A stretch of 64,000 bases of DNA from Thermogemmata fonticola (GTDB taxonomy: Bacteria; Planctomycetota; Planctomycetia; Gemmatales; Gemmataceae). The stretch is from contig NZ_JACEFB010000006.1 of assembly GCF_013694095.1 (NCBI RefSeq), forward strand, positions 124,001 to 188,000. Direction: 5' to 3'. The notes under the pieces are model-generated. The model did no database searches, was not told the DNA's origin, and worked only from the letters and a program-made list of their open reading frames with translations. The translations under genes and the position numbers were made by a program. Shown piece after piece: positions 36,207 through 45,674 of this stretch (position 1 is the stretch's first letter; the number at the start of each line of letters is the position of its first letter).

Positions 36207-36458
36207 CATTCCAAAACATAATGTCATTCTCCCTGCATACTTTTTGATAAGGTTCTGGAAAGCAAACTTTTCCATCGAATGAGGGTAAAACATCTTTTTA
36301 TGCTTTAGTGCGGTTAGCATAAATTTTGCAGAAGTGCGAGAATCGACGCGATTTTTTAGCCAAAAGATCGAAAAACTTCTCCCCAGCGGAGTAAAAATAT
36401 TCTAAACTTTCGTTGAAATAGATAGCGATTTACGGTCTTGTCGTGGCAGGGGAATGAC

Positions 36459-37874
36459 ATGCCGCCGCCGACGACTGTGGAAGAGATGCTGGATCGCGTC
36501 CGCCGCAGCGGCATAATCCCGTCTGAGCGGCTGGAACAATTTCTGACCCAGCAGTCACAGTTTCCCACCACACCTTCGGAACTGCTGGAGCGTTTACAAG
36601 CCGCAGGGTTGATCACAGCCTTCCATGCTGAGAAGCTGGCTGCGGGGAAGTACAAAGGCTTCATCCTCGGCAGTTATCTCATTCTGGAGCAAATTGGCAG
36701 CGGGGGGATGGGTCAGGTTTTCCTGGCCGAGCATGTCCGCATGCAGCGTTTGGTGGCCTTGAAAGTTCTGCCGCCCCATGCCTATGACGACAACACAGCT
36801 CGCACCCGCTTCTTCCGCGAAGCTCGTGCAGCCGCCCAATTGGATCACCCCAACATTGTCCGCATCTATGACCTTTGCGAGGAAGGCCGCCTCCTATTCC
36901 TGGTTCTGGAATACGTGGATGGTACCAGTTTGCAACACATTGTAGCCCGCCATGGACCGCTCCCTGTCTCCTTGGCTTGCGACTACATCCGCCAAGCGGC
37001 CTTTGGGTTACTTCACGCCACGGAGCTGGGATTTGTCCATCGGGACATTAAACCTGCCAACCTACTGTTAGACCGGCACGGCATCATCAAAATCCTGGAC
37101 TTTGGATTGGTGCGCTCTCTCCATGACGGAGATGGAGGGATTACCCGCCGCCTTGATAATGCGGTTTTGGGAACCGCGGACTACGTGGCACCGGAACAAG
37201 CGATCGATAGCTCGACGGTCGATGTGCGAGCAGACCTCTACTCGTTGGGGGCCACCTTTTACTTTTTATTGGCTGGCCACCCTTTGTTTCCCGAAGGCAA
37301 GACGGCCCAGAAACTCCTTTGGCAACAGATGCGTGAGCCAACGCCAATCCACGAGATCCGGCCTGAAGTGCCACGAGAACTGTCAGACATCCTCCACCGC
37401 CTGCTGCGGAAAAAACCTGAGGAGCGTTATCAACACCCCACGGAACTTTTAGAGGCTCTAGCTCCCTTTGTACCTGCGGAAGTGCCGTTACCAGACCCAG
37501 CTTGGTTTCCCGATCGTACAGGACGAGTGGCAGCTCGTCTCTCGACTAATCCGGGTCCGGCTAGCTTCGCTGGTTCCGCTTCCCAAGTTCTCGTGGCGGC
37601 CTTACGGAGTAATCCCCCCTCTTTTGCCGGACCCCCGAGCAGTGGCATTCGGCCTCAACCCCGTCCTGCGGCCCCAACGACTTCTTCCTTGAGTTTCGAG
37701 GAAACCCAGCCTGCTGCGCCTCGTCCTCAACCCTCATCTGTCGTAGCTGCTCCTGTACATGCCCCTTCCCCACCCCCTCCTACGTCACCTTACGTACGCC
37801 TCGTCATTCTTATTCTCTCGGCGGCTCTCTTTCTGGCGCTCGTTACTATCATCATCCTGCTGCTGTTCCGTTAG
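36459..37874 (+). CDS. Membrane-anchored Ser/Thr protein kinase
   Basis: The ATG at 36459, after GGCAGGGGAATGAC, gives 471 aa. Residues 1-65 are a helical module (VEEMLDRVRRSGIIPSERLEQF and ELLERLQAAGLITAFHAEKL) found before the kinase domain in many planctomycete kinases. The kinase domain (about 72-340) has the Gly loop IGSGGMGQVF, K102, HRDIKPANLLLD (D196), DFG (214-216) and the APE-like segment ADYVAPEQ. A Pro/Ser-rich linker leads to a single C-terminal helix (VRLVILILSAALFLALVTIIILLLF), so the kinase faces the cytoplasm with almost nothing outside. No sensor domain is visible. It converges on csrA. Confidence 0.93.
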   Translation: MPPPTTVEEMLDRVRRSGIIPSERLEQFLTQQSQFPTTPSELLERLQAAGLITAFHAEKLAAGKYKGFILGSYLILEQIGSGGMGQVFLAEHVRMQRLVALKVLPPHAYDDNTARTRFFREARAAAQLDHPNIVRIYDLCEEGRLLFLVLEYVDGTSLQHIVARHGPLPVSLACDYIRQAAFGLLHATELGFVHRDIKPANLLLDRHGIIKILDFGLVRSLHDGDGGITRRLDNAVLGTADYVAPEQAIDSSTVDVRADLYSLGATFYFLLAGHPLFPEGKTAQKLLWQQMREPTPIHEIRPEVPRELSDILHRLLRKKPEERYQHPTELLEALAPFVPAEVPLPDPAWFPDRTGRVAARLSTNPGPASFAGSASQVLVAALRSNPPSFAGPPSSGIRPQPRPAAPTTSSLSFEETQPAAPRPQPSSVVAAPVHAPSPPPPTSPYVRLVILILSAALFLALVTIIILLLFR

Positions 37875-38056
37875 AAGTGAAACGCCGAATTGAATGACCG
37901 AAAAGCTTTGGAATAAGTGCTCGGCTTCGCTGAAAAAGCCGCTCAAGGTCTGAGTCCAGATGAATAGTCAATCACCGAAAGGCTTGATGGAAATGATGTG
38001 GGCGAGTGGTCGATAGTTTTGCAAGAAAACGGGAGGAGGTACTAACTCATCGGTGC

Positions 38057-38075
38057 TCCTGATAGTTTCAGGAGT
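38057..38075. other. Small hairpin between convergent kinase and csrA genes
   Basis: CTCCTGA (38057-38063) and TCAGGAG (38069-38075) form a perfect 7-bp stem with a 5-base loop. GTGCTC/GAGCAC around it can form an alternative longer pairing. No U-run follows on either strand, so a terminator role is uncertain. Confidence 0.3.
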
Positions 38076-38108
38076 TGAGCACAAACTTCGGTGTTTCGAT
38101 CCTCAGTG

Positions 38109-38318
38109 TTAGCGGGGCGGCTCTTCGTGTTTTGTTACAATAGATGGTACGCTACCGGGACCGTGGATCGCCTCATAGACTTCTTCCCGATGCACCGGTA
38201 CATCCTTAGGCGCAACAATTCCCAGCCGCACCTTATCACCCCGGATCTCGATCACCGTGATGATAATGTCATTGTTGATGATCACCGATTCATTCTTTTT
38301 TCTGGACAGTACGAGCAT
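38109..38318 (-). CDS. csrA: Carbon storage regulator CsrA
   Basis: A small dimeric RNA-binding protein that represses or stabilises mRNAs by binding GGA motifs near ribosome-binding sites; it controls carbon flow, motility and attachment. The 69-aa product starts MLVLSRKKNESVIINNDI and contains IRGDKVRLGIVAPKDVPVHREEVYEAI, including the key R44 and the L4 region. Its C-terminal tail (about 56-69) is Pro/Glu-rich. In other bacteria CsrA regulates surface appendages, so mRNAs of the Tad pilus here could be targets, though nothing in the sequence proves this. Confidence 0.96.
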   Translation of the reverse strand: MLVLSRKKNESVIINNDIIITVIEIRGDKVRLGIVAPKDVPVHREEVYEAIHGPGSVPSIVTKHEEPPR

Positions 38319-39039
38319 AGGTGTCTATCTTTCCCAACAGGGCGTTGAGACGGTTGCGGCATACCGCCAGCTCCTCGATATTGGCTCAGGAGGTGGTTCA
38401 GTCGCTCCGCCGCGACTCCCTCCGTGAGTGCACTCGTAATAGAATCCGCAGGTGAATCGCAGCCCTTCCACCAGGGAGGCGGCACCATTTTAGTTTCCTG
38501 CCTATGTATCTCCTTGTTCATACCTGAGATACAAAGGCCGTCCTACACCACTGTAAAGCAGTGTCCAAGGAGTCGTCAAGGACCACTTCGTGCCAAATTC
38601 ATGAAAATTTGCCCCTTGCACGGTTTAAAGGCCATTTTTGCCTACCGCCTGTTCAGTTTTTGGACATTTGGGGGTGTTATCGGAATCTTCCACTTCATGA
38701 GGTGTCGCCAGTACCTTTTACATCTGAAAGCGAAGTGAGGCGAATTCTCGCATTATGATTCTGGTCTGATGGGTGGTCGTGGAACACTGTTCGTTTTCAC
38801 TCGCTCGCCGGAGAACGATTCCAAGTGAGGGAATGGGGAATAACGGAAGAGTTTTTTCAAGCCCGACGCTTCTCGTTGACTCAGTATGTTAGAATGAACT
38901 GTGATGAAGTGCCCCGTGCGGGTTTCCTAAAGCTTCGGTCGCCAAACCTGCTATTATCTCCCTTGTGAAGACCCGCACAATGACAGCTAAACGGTGGAAG
39001 TGGCAATTGACCGGATGAATCAGAGGAGCAGAGAAGTAA
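38319..39039. other. Intergenic region upstream of csrA and the phosphoesterase gene
   Basis: About 720 bases without a supported gene. It contains a perfect 10-bp palindrome GAGTGCACTC near 38424 and an AT-rich stretch (38580-38760). Small open frames are present but look random. The divergent promoters of csrA and the phosphoesterase must lie here. Confidence 0.35.
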
Positions 39040-39939
39040 GTGCCTGAGATACACACCCCCCTGTCGCGTTGGTCAGGTCGCTTGGCACGAGCGGTGGGCC
39101 GAACCTGGGCACGGCTGCACTATGCCTATTGTGTGGAACCGACCTGGCTGGAAATCAACTATCACCGGCTGGCTCTTCCCCATTGGCCGGCGACCTTGGA
39201 TGGGTTGCGGGTGGCTCATCTGACCGACTTTCACTGTGGTAAACATCTTCCTCTAAGCTACCTGGAGGAAACCCTGGCCCGCACCGTGGCAGAACAACCG
39301 GACCTGATTGCTCTTACGGGGGATTACATCCACAAGGGGTATCGATACGTATCCACAGTCGCTCGCTTGCTTGGCCAATTACAAGCGCCACTCGGGGTAT
39401 TTGCTGTCCTCGGCAATCATGATTTTGCAGTGCGCAATGCCTTGGGGTGGCGCCGTTATCCTCGCTTGCACCAAGCGGTAACTGAGGCTTTGACCCACGC
39501 CGGGATTCAGGTGTTGCGGAACCAGGCTGTGACGGTGCAGTATCGAGGTGCGCGATTCCTAGTCGCCGGTTTGGATGATTTATGGAGCGGTACGGTGGAT
39601 CCGCATGCGACCTTTGCCCAAGCATGTCCTGCCACACCGCGTCTGGTCTTGGCTCATAATCCACGGACTGTGGAACTCCTCCACCCGCACCGCTGCGATC
39701 TGATCCTAGCTGGACACACCCACGGCGGGCAAATCAACTGGCCGGGGTTGGGGCGGTTTATGCTTCCGCGTCAAGCTCGCCGCTATGCGGCCGGATTGTT
39801 TCAACTTCCCCACGGCCATCTTTATGTCAACAAAGGTATCGGCTACGGTTGGCGCTTCCGTTTCAACTCACGCCCAGAGATTGCCATCTTTTCCTTGCAT
39901 GCACCAGCTTCCCCTGTTCCTTCCTGTCCTCTAGATTAG
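39040..39939 (+). CDS. Metallophosphoesterase, YkuE/YaeI-like
   Basis: A calcineurin-like phosphoesterase with two metal ions. The GTG at 39040 follows GAGGAGCAGAGAA and gives 299 aa. All five family motifs are visible: LTDFHCGKH, LTGDYIH, VLGNHDFAV, the later LAHNP and AGHTHGGQINWPG. GHTHGGQ with PGLGRF is characteristic of the YaeI/YkuE branch, whose known members act on lipid or nucleotide substrates such as UDP-diacylglucosamine. No transmembrane helix is visible, unlike some relatives. It lies 74 bases before an epimerase gene and may be cotranscribed with it. Confidence 0.88.
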   Translation: MPEIHTPLSRWSGRLARAVGRTWARLHYAYCVEPTWLEINYHRLALPHWPATLDGLRVAHLTDFHCGKHLPLSYLEETLARTVAEQPDLIALTGDYIHKGYRYVSTVARLLGQLQAPLGVFAVLGNHDFAVRNALGWRRYPRLHQAVTEALTHAGIQVLRNQAVTVQYRGARFLVAGLDDLWSGTVDPHATFAQACPATPRLVLAHNPRTVELLHPHRCDLILAGHTHGGQINWPGLGRFMLPRQARRYAAGLFQLPHGHLYVNKGIGYGWRFRFNSRPEIAIFSLHAPASPVPSCPLD

Positions 39940-40012
39940 TCCTTGCCTCAGCGGTTGGGGGTAAAGCTGCGGGTAAAGGAGGCGATCCCGCAGGAGCATA
40001 AACGGACCAGAC

Positions 40013-40957
40013 ATGGACGGCATCATCCTGGTTACGGGCGGCGCGGGTTTCATCGGTTCGCATCTGGTGGAAGCTCTCATTCACCGCGGCTACGCCGTCC
40101 GCATTCTCGACGATCTGAGCACGGGTCATCTTGATAACCTGCGGCACTTACCCTCCCGCCCGGAACTGATTCAGGCATCTGTTACAGACCCTGATGCCTT
40201 GGACCAAGCTTTACGCAATGTCCGCATTGTATTCCACCTTGCCGCGTTGGCTTCTGTGGCCCGCAGTATAGAACATCCCGCTGCCACCCATCATGCTTGT
40301 GCTACCGGTACGCTTTTGCTCCTGGATCATGCCCGGCGGCACCGCGTCCAGCGTATCGTCTATGCTGCCAGTTCCAGTGCGTATGGTGGATTGCAGGGAG
40401 CGGACCAAACCCAAAGTGAGTCCCTACCTGTTCAGCCCAAATCCCCCTACGCGGCTGCCAAGCTCGCCGGGGAACTGTATCTCCAGGCCTTTGCCCACTC
40501 CTTTGGACTGCAAGCGGTCGCTCTACGCTTTTTCAACATCTTCGGGCCGCGGCAGCGCGCCGATAGTCCTTACTCCGGCGTCATCCCGCTTTTTATCGCC
40601 GCTATGTTACAACACCAGCCTCCTACCATTTACGGGGATGGCACTCAATCACGAGACTTTACGTATGTGGAGAATGCGGTCCAGGCCCTCCTGCGTGCTG
40701 CGTTCACCCCATCCCTGCCCGCTCCCACCTACAACGTCGGCACAGGGCGTTCCATCTCGATCCTTCAGCTCGTAGATGCTCTCAATCGCATACTTGGCAC
40801 CCATCTTCTGCCACGCTTTGCTCCGCCCCGACCCGGCGATGTCCGCTATTCCTGTGCCGACATCCGACGAATCCAGAAGGACCTCGGCTATCAACCGACC
40901 GTCTCATTTGAGGAAGGTCTGGAACGCACTGTCCACTGGTTCCGTTCCTCCGCCTGA
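40013..40957 (+). CDS. NAD-dependent nucleotide-sugar epimerase (GalE/WbpP-like)
   Basis: A short-chain dehydrogenase-type epimerase acting on UDP-sugars for exopolysaccharide or glycan synthesis. The 314-aa protein has the NAD-binding TGGAGFIGSH (8-17) and the catalytic serines in YAASSSAYGG. The YxxxK pair is in SPYAAAKLAGELY. The substrate segment is ALRFFNIFGPRQ, followed by YGDGTQSRDFTYVENAV. The SSSAYG and RFFNIFGPRQ wording is nearer UDP-GlcNAc 4-epimerases than GalE, but substrate cannot be fixed. It follows the phosphoesterase gene on the same strand. Confidence 0.88.
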   Translation: MDGIILVTGGAGFIGSHLVEALIHRGYAVRILDDLSTGHLDNLRHLPSRPELIQASVTDPDALDQALRNVRIVFHLAALASVARSIEHPAATHHACATGTLLLLDHARRHRVQRIVYAASSSAYGGLQGADQTQSESLPVQPKSPYAAAKLAGELYLQAFAHSFGLQAVALRFFNIFGPRQRADSPYSGVIPLFIAAMLQHQPPTIYGDGTQSRDFTYVENAVQALLRAAFTPSLPAPTYNVGTGRSISILQLVDALNRILGTHLLPRFAPPRPGDVRYSCADIRRIQKDLGYQPTVSFEEGLERTVHWFRSSA

Positions 40958-41106
40958 CCTCATTCCGCATTTCGGTCCCAGACGGAGGGGTACTCCAAGT
41001 AACAAATCAGTGCGTGCGAATACGGCACGTGATGATCGAGAATCAGTCGACTAGGTTGCCCACGAAGTCGACAGTGGGATGCCGCTGGTGCCATAAGGGA
41101 GCGGGG

Positions 41107-41136
41107 TTGCAGGAAAACAAGTGGGGAGAGTATAGT
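41107..41136 (+). promoter_or_regulatory. Candidate promoter of the second phosphoesterase gene
   Basis: TTGCAG (41107-41112) and TATAGT (41131-41136) are separated by 18 bases. The start point would lie near 41143, which leaves a leader of about 40 bases to the preferred GTG start and makes the GTG at 41151 unlikely. Confidence 0.42.
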
Positions 41137-41183
41137 AGATAAATGGGGAAGTGTTGGTTCAGGGTACTCAGCGGGAAGCAGGC

Positions 41184-41939
41184 GTGAGCAAGGCAATCAT
41201 CAGCGATATTCACGGGAACCTAGAAGCTTTGGAGGCGGTGCTCGCCGATATCCGATCACAAGGGATCGCGGACATTTATTGCCTAGGAGATATCGTGGGT
41301 TATGGCCCAAATCCGCGGGAGTGCATCGATCGCGTGATGGAAACCTGCAAAGTGGTTCTGTTGGGAAACCACGATCAGGGAGCCATGTTCGACCCCGATG
41401 GGTTCAACCAATCCGCGGAACGGGCGATATTTTGGACCCGTTCGCAACTGGAGCATTCTCCGGAGCCGCGCCAGGTGCGGGAGCGCCGCTGGGAGTTTCT
41501 GGCCGAACGGCCGCGCACCCACAAGGAAAACGGCTATTTGTATGTCCACGGGTCGGCTCGCAATCCTCTCAATGAATATGTTTTCCCAGAGGATGTTTAC
41601 AATCAACGTAAGATGGAACGCATATTTGCTTTAGTCGAACGATATTGTTTCCAAGGACACACACACGTCCCTGGGATATTTACAGAAGATTTGCAATTCC
41701 TCAGCCCCGAAGATGTAGACCATGTCTATAAGCTCGATGGTCGAAAAACCTTGTGTAATGTAGGTTCTGTCGGCCAACCTCGTGATGGCAATTGGCGTGC
41801 TTGTTATGTTGTCTTACATGATGATGATACGATTCAGTTTCGGCGTGTGGAATATGACTGGCAGAAGACACGCGACAAGATTTACGCCATTCCCGAATTG
41901 GATCGCTTCTTAGGGGACAGACTGGGCGAAGGCAAGTAA
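41184..41939 (+). CDS. Metallophosphoesterase, ApaH/YfcE-like
   Basis: A second calcineurin-fold enzyme, from a different branch. I choose the GTG at 41184 (product 251 aa, [20 protein letters not shown]). It follows a GCGGGAAGCAG stretch and begins right at the first motif; a GTG at 41151 is also in frame. Motifs are [27 protein letters not shown], a His motif in VHGSA and [10 protein letters not shown]. The order and the GYGPNP stretch match proteins often annotated as diadenosine-tetraphosphatase-like or YfcE/MJ0936-type phosphodiesterases. The real substrate is unknown. Confidence 0.86.
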   Translation: MSKAIISDIHGNLEALEAVLADIRSQGIADIYCLGDIVGYGPNPRECIDRVMETCKVVLLGNHDQGAMFDPDGFNQSAERAIFWTRSQLEHSPEPRQVRERRWEFLAERPRTHKENGYLYVHGSARNPLNEYVFPEDVYNQRKMERIFALVERYCFQGHTHVPGIFTEDLQFLSPEDVDHVYKLDGRKTLCNVGSVGQPRDGNWRACYVVLHDDDTIQFRRVEYDWQKTRDKIYAIPELDRFLGDRLGEGK

Positions 41940-42048
41940 ACGATTGGCGGTGTCTAAGTGTGGGAATGGGAGATCGTGACCCTGCTGCGGGGATTCGTAA
42001 GATAACGCTAGTTGAAAGCCACGCCTCGCCCCCTGGGTTCACCAGCAC

Positions 42049-44400
42049 ATGCGTCAAAATCTCATCAATATTGGCTTATTTCTGGTGGCGGCTGCAATTC
42101 TGACCTTCCTTTGGCAGTATGCCGAGAAACACTGGATTCCTCGCCCTAAACCCCAAGCGGCGAAAAAACAATCGCCAGACCGCCCCTCCCAGGAAGATTC
42201 CCAGAAGCGGCCAGAAGAGTCAAGACGGCAGGCGATCGCCGCAATTGCCAGTGCCGTAGCGAGTGTGGCTGTCCCCCAGCGGGTCGCCGCTCCTCCACCT
42301 CCGCCTCCTCCCTCGCCCACCCTCATCCCCCTTGGCAACGCTGACTACTACTTGCAAGTCCTGCTTAGCACCCGCGGCGGGGGAGTGCAACAGGTGGTGC
42401 TGACACGCTTTGACGCGGCAGATCGGTTGGGGCGAGAAGTCCGCCGCAAAGATGTCAATGGCCAGCCGACAGGCGAGAAGGTGCCGCTGTACCTCATCCC
42501 CGGTGTGCGTACTGTTCGGACCAAATACCTGCGCGAAGACTATGTGGAACCAATTCTGACACCTGGAATTGTCACGGAACCATACAAATTGGCGGAACCT
42601 TCATATCGTGTTTTTCACTATAGTACCCCCGAGGACAAATATCCGGATCCATATTTGGGGGAAACAGAATGGCGTGTTGTGGAAAAAGACTATCCGGAAA
42701 ATGGCATTCATAAAGTGGTCTTTGAAAAAGAGTTGGGCGATCCCTACTACTTGCGTATCCGCAAGACCTATACATTGGGTCCCAAGGACTACCATATAGG
42801 CTTTCAACTGGATATCACGCGCCTGCCTTTGCCAGACTCTGGGGTAGCACGCGTACCTATCCGCCTTCAAGTAGAAGGACCCCGGGGTCTTCCGATCGAA
42901 GGGGAGTGGTACACGTGGATTTATCGAGTAGCGTTGATTGGCTGGCGGGACAGCAAAGGTGGAATGCATCGCCAATACGAAGATGCTGCTACAGTGGCTG
43001 TGCGCCGGGGAGGAGAGGTTGTACTAAAAGGTGAAAACACCTTCAAATACATTGCCATAATGTCACCATATTTTACATCAGCTTTGGCGATTGATGATGA
43101 AGCAGAGCAACACGGGGCCGTAAAGCAGCCATGGGCCTATGCTCGTGCTACCACGGAGCTGCCCTTCGACAAACAAGCTGACCCCAACCAACCCTTTTTC
43201 ACGGATCTCACTATACGAGCGGCGACGGAAGCGCTCAACCCTGCGCCGGGTGAAACCATCACCCATCGGTACCTCATTTACAACGGACCCGCCAAGGTGG
43301 GACTGTTGGGTCTGATGAATGCGCCCAACGAGGTAGACCCGCAGTTGGTAGAACGATATAAGAATCAACTCGATTTGCGCACCATTACGGATTTCCATTC
43401 ACCTTCGTGGTTAGGACGGTTTGCATATGCCATATATTGGAGTGATTTGGTTATAGCTTTTACTAATCTGATGCATTGGCTGTTAGCGACAATTCACAAG
43501 GTTATACCCAGTTGGGCAATGAGTATCTTCATACTGACCATTATGGTGCGTCTGATTCTCTTCATCCCTAGTAAGAAGCAGACGCAAATGAATCTGCGAA
43601 TGATGGAAGTCCAAAAGAAGTTGGCACCTCAATTGGAGGAACTCAAAAAGAAATATGCCCATGATCCAGCAGAGTTCAACAGGGAAAAGATGCGGCTCCT
43701 CATGGCTCATGGTGTCAATCCCTTTGCGGCAATGGGGGGCTGCCTGCTGTTGCTGGCGCAAATGCCAGTGATGATGGGCCTCTACTTCTGTTTGCAAGAG
43801 AGTATCTTCTTCCGCTTGCAGTCGTTTTTGTGGATCGAGAACTTGGCAGCTCCGGATATGTTGTTTTGGTGGGGTGAGAAAATCCCATTTATCAGCACTC
43901 CTGAGGACATCGGAAGTATCTTTTATCTTGGTCCCTATTTCAATTTGCTACCTATCCTTGCTGTAGGATTGATGCTTTGGCAGCAGAACAAAATGATGCC
44001 GCCACCCACTGATGAACAAATGGCACAGCAGCAGCAAATGATGAAAATCATGTTGATCCTTATGGGAATATTCTTTTATAAAATTGCTGCGGGATTGGTT
44101 CTTTATTTCATCATTAGCACAATATGGGGAATGGTCGAACGGCAATTCATTCCGAAGCTGTCAGACACCTCGGTTGTGAGCGATGGTAGGCCCATAGTCA
44201 GTGGTGTCAAAAGTGCGAACGCTTCTCGTGACAGCAGTAGCGTTTCCGAACAACAGGTAGGATTTTTGGGAAGACTTAAAGCGCGGCTTCAGGAACGTTT
44301 AGAGGAGTTGCAGCGCCAGGCCGATGAACAGGCCAAGCGCCAAATACGAAATACCAAGCCGTCCACAGAGGAGCCGAAGAGGCGTCGGAAGAAAAGGTGA
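42049..44400 (+). CDS. yidC: Membrane protein insertase YidC
   Basis: It inserts and folds inner-membrane proteins, with or without SecYEG. The 783-aa protein is longer than E. coli YidC (548). An N-terminal helix (NIGLFLVAAAILTFLWQYA) is followed by an Ala/Pro/Arg-rich linker and a large periplasmic beta domain (about 95-440). The conserved C-terminal membrane core has MSIFILTIMVRLILFIPSKKQTQMN, the loop NREKMRLLMAHGVNPFAAMGGCLLLLAQMPVMM, and later helices. The basic arginine in the first core helix (IMVRL) is present. The last 90 residues are charged, ending in RRRKKR, as often in ribosome-binding YidC tails. The usual neighbours rnpA and rpmH are absent. Confidence 0.95.
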   Translation: MRQNLINIGLFLVAAAILTFLWQYAEKHWIPRPKPQAAKKQSPDRPSQEDSQKRPEESRRQAIAAIASAVASVAVPQRVAAPPPPPPPSPTLIPLGNADYYLQVLLSTRGGGVQQVVLTRFDAADRLGREVRRKDVNGQPTGEKVPLYLIPGVRTVRTKYLREDYVEPILTPGIVTEPYKLAEPSYRVFHYSTPEDKYPDPYLGETEWRVVEKDYPENGIHKVVFEKELGDPYYLRIRKTYTLGPKDYHIGFQLDITRLPLPDSGVARVPIRLQVEGPRGLPIEGEWYTWIYRVALIGWRDSKGGMHRQYEDAATVAVRRGGEVVLKGENTFKYIAIMSPYFTSALAIDDEAEQHGAVKQPWAYARATTELPFDKQADPNQPFFTDLTIRAATEALNPAPGETITHRYLIYNGPAKVGLLGLMNAPNEVDPQLVERYKNQLDLRTITDFHSPSWLGRFAYAIYWSDLVIAFTNLMHWLLATIHKVIPSWAMSIFILTIMVRLILFIPSKKQTQMNLRMMEVQKKLAPQLEELKKKYAHDPAEFNREKMRLLMAHGVNPFAAMGGCLLLLAQMPVMMGLYFCLQESIFFRLQSFLWIENLAAPDMLFWWGEKIPFISTPEDIGSIFYLGPYFNLLPILAVGLMLWQQNKMMPPPTDEQMAQQQQMMKIMLILMGIFFYKIAAGLVLYFIISTIWGMVERQFIPKLSDTSVVSDGRPIVSGVKSANASRDSSSVSEQQVGFLGRLKARLQERLEELQRQADEQAKRQIRNTKPSTEEPKRRRKKR

Positions 44401-44463
44401 CCGCCGCCAGCCATTGAGATGGATTGAATCCCCCTCTCAGTCGGCATAGTGATATTGCCAGAC

Positions 44464-45321
44464 TTACGGGGCGCGATTGCTAGGTGCGATGGGTTTTACG
44501 GCCTTGACAACATAAACGCGTCCCATCAATCTTTCCAGTAAACTCAGCGGTAGTAGCCTCCAGGGATGTGGCAATTCAGAACGCCGGAGGTGGCGCCGAG
44601 TGATTGTGATCTCCGAGAAGCCATCGAGCATGTGTCTTAGTTGTCGGGAGGTCAGTTTCGGGGCTGTTGTTGGGTCAGGGGGGCGGGTCCAATACACTCG
44701 CTGGAATGGCAACAAAAGGTCTTGCCAATACGCCACATCGTAATAAGCCGGGGTAAGGCAGATCAATTTTCCTCCAGGCTTGAGCAGACGGCGCACCTCT
44801 ATGACCCGGCTGGATTGGAGTTGCCAGGGGTCATAGAGCGCATTCCAACAGATCACGTCTAAGGACGCTGAGGGGAAAGGCGAAAGTATCCCATCGTCCC
44901 ACTGGACGATGTCGATCGGCCAGCTATAGCGAGAAAGATTCTGATGCAATCGTGCGACCGGGTCCTGAGGGTAGACGGCGATGATTGGCTTTGCCCCATT
45001 GCGTGCGTAGCGGATGGCGTCATTGCCCAGCCCCGCTCCAAGCAGGAGAACGCTTTCGCCAGGATGACGGTCGAATTCCAAGGCGTGGGGTAGCCACCAG
45101 CCGTGACGCTGGTACCGTTTTTGTTCCAACTCATCAAACCACGCCGACGAGAAGGGGACTAATCCCGGTGCAGCCCTGCGATACTCAATGGGGCGGATCA
45201 GCTCCTGATTAGCCAAGATGACCGCCTCGCGGTTGTCACTCTCATCGAGATCAAAGGCTGGAGACAGTTCGGCTTTTCCCTGGCTCGTCATCCACAGCCA
45301 TTGATGTCCGAGACCATTCAT
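44464..45321 (-). CDS. SAM-dependent methyltransferase (class I)
   Basis: The ATG at 45321 gives 285 aa; a longer frame to 45387 would place the start on top of a perfect operator-like palindrome. The SAM loop is VLLLGAGLGND (about 95-105). A late acidic step (IIAVYPQDP) and a strand near SASLDVICWNALYDPW follow. The LRRLLKPGGKLICLTPAY block then gives the standard Rossmann end. The C-terminal third (RHLRRSELPHPWRLLPLSLLERLMG) is basic. The substrate is unknown. It converges on yidC and may be controlled through the palindrome upstream. Confidence 0.8.
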   Translation of the reverse strand: MNGLGHQWLWMTSQGKAELSPAFDLDESDNREAVILANQELIRPIEYRRAAPGLVPFSSAWFDELEQKRYQRHGWWLPHALEFDRHPGESVLLLGAGLGNDAIRYARNGAKPIIAVYPQDPVARLHQNLSRYSWPIDIVQWDDGILSPFPSASLDVICWNALYDPWQLQSSRVIEVRRLLKPGGKLICLTPAYYDVAYWQDLLLPFQRVYWTRPPDPTTAPKLTSRQLRHMLDGFSEITITRRHLRRSELPHPWRLLPLSLLERLMGRVYVVKAVKPIAPSNRAP

Positions 45322-45674
45322 GCTTATCCCAAGCGTGCTTTTTCTGTTTCGGTGGTAATTGAGATGGGTGCATATCGCTGTTGACACACTGTGTCAAGAG
45401 TTATTTTTTCGAAAATCCAACTGCTATTCGGGGAGAACGGAAAGCCCTGACAGTGACTCACCGCTTCGATTCCCCTTGCAGTCCCGAAGCCTGGGGCGAT
45501 ATGGTCGCCGCTGACCATATGCAAGCGCTTCTGGAGATCATTCGTGTGAGAGAGGGATATTGGTGCCCTCTGTAGTGTGCAAAGCTGTGGAAATGTTCGC
45601 AGATAGCTAGTGATTTCTTGTTAAACAGACTCTGGTTATCCCCTGAAATTCGGGGAACCGAGGAGGTGGCAGCG
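45322..45674. other. Divergent intergenic region with operator-like palindrome
   Basis: About 350 bases between the methyltransferase (minus) and the HEAT-type protein (plus). The left part carries a candidate promoter and a 17-base palindrome. The right part has no supported gene. Confidence 0.4.
45369..45397 (-). promoter_or_regulatory. Candidate promoter with 17-base perfect palindrome over its -35 box
   Basis: TTGACACA-C-TGTGTCAA (45381-45397) is a perfect dyad of 8+1+8 bases. Each arm starts with TTGACA. On the minus strand that TTGACA (45397-45392) is followed after 17 bases by TATGCA (45374-45369), giving a promoter about 40 bases before the methyltransferase start. A dimeric repressor or activator bound to the dyad would cover the -35 box. 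Confidence 0.5.

Noticed and set aside
38319-39039. Several small open frames between csrA and the phosphoesterase gene
   Set aside because: They overlap on both strands, lack ribosome-binding sites and have random-looking products.
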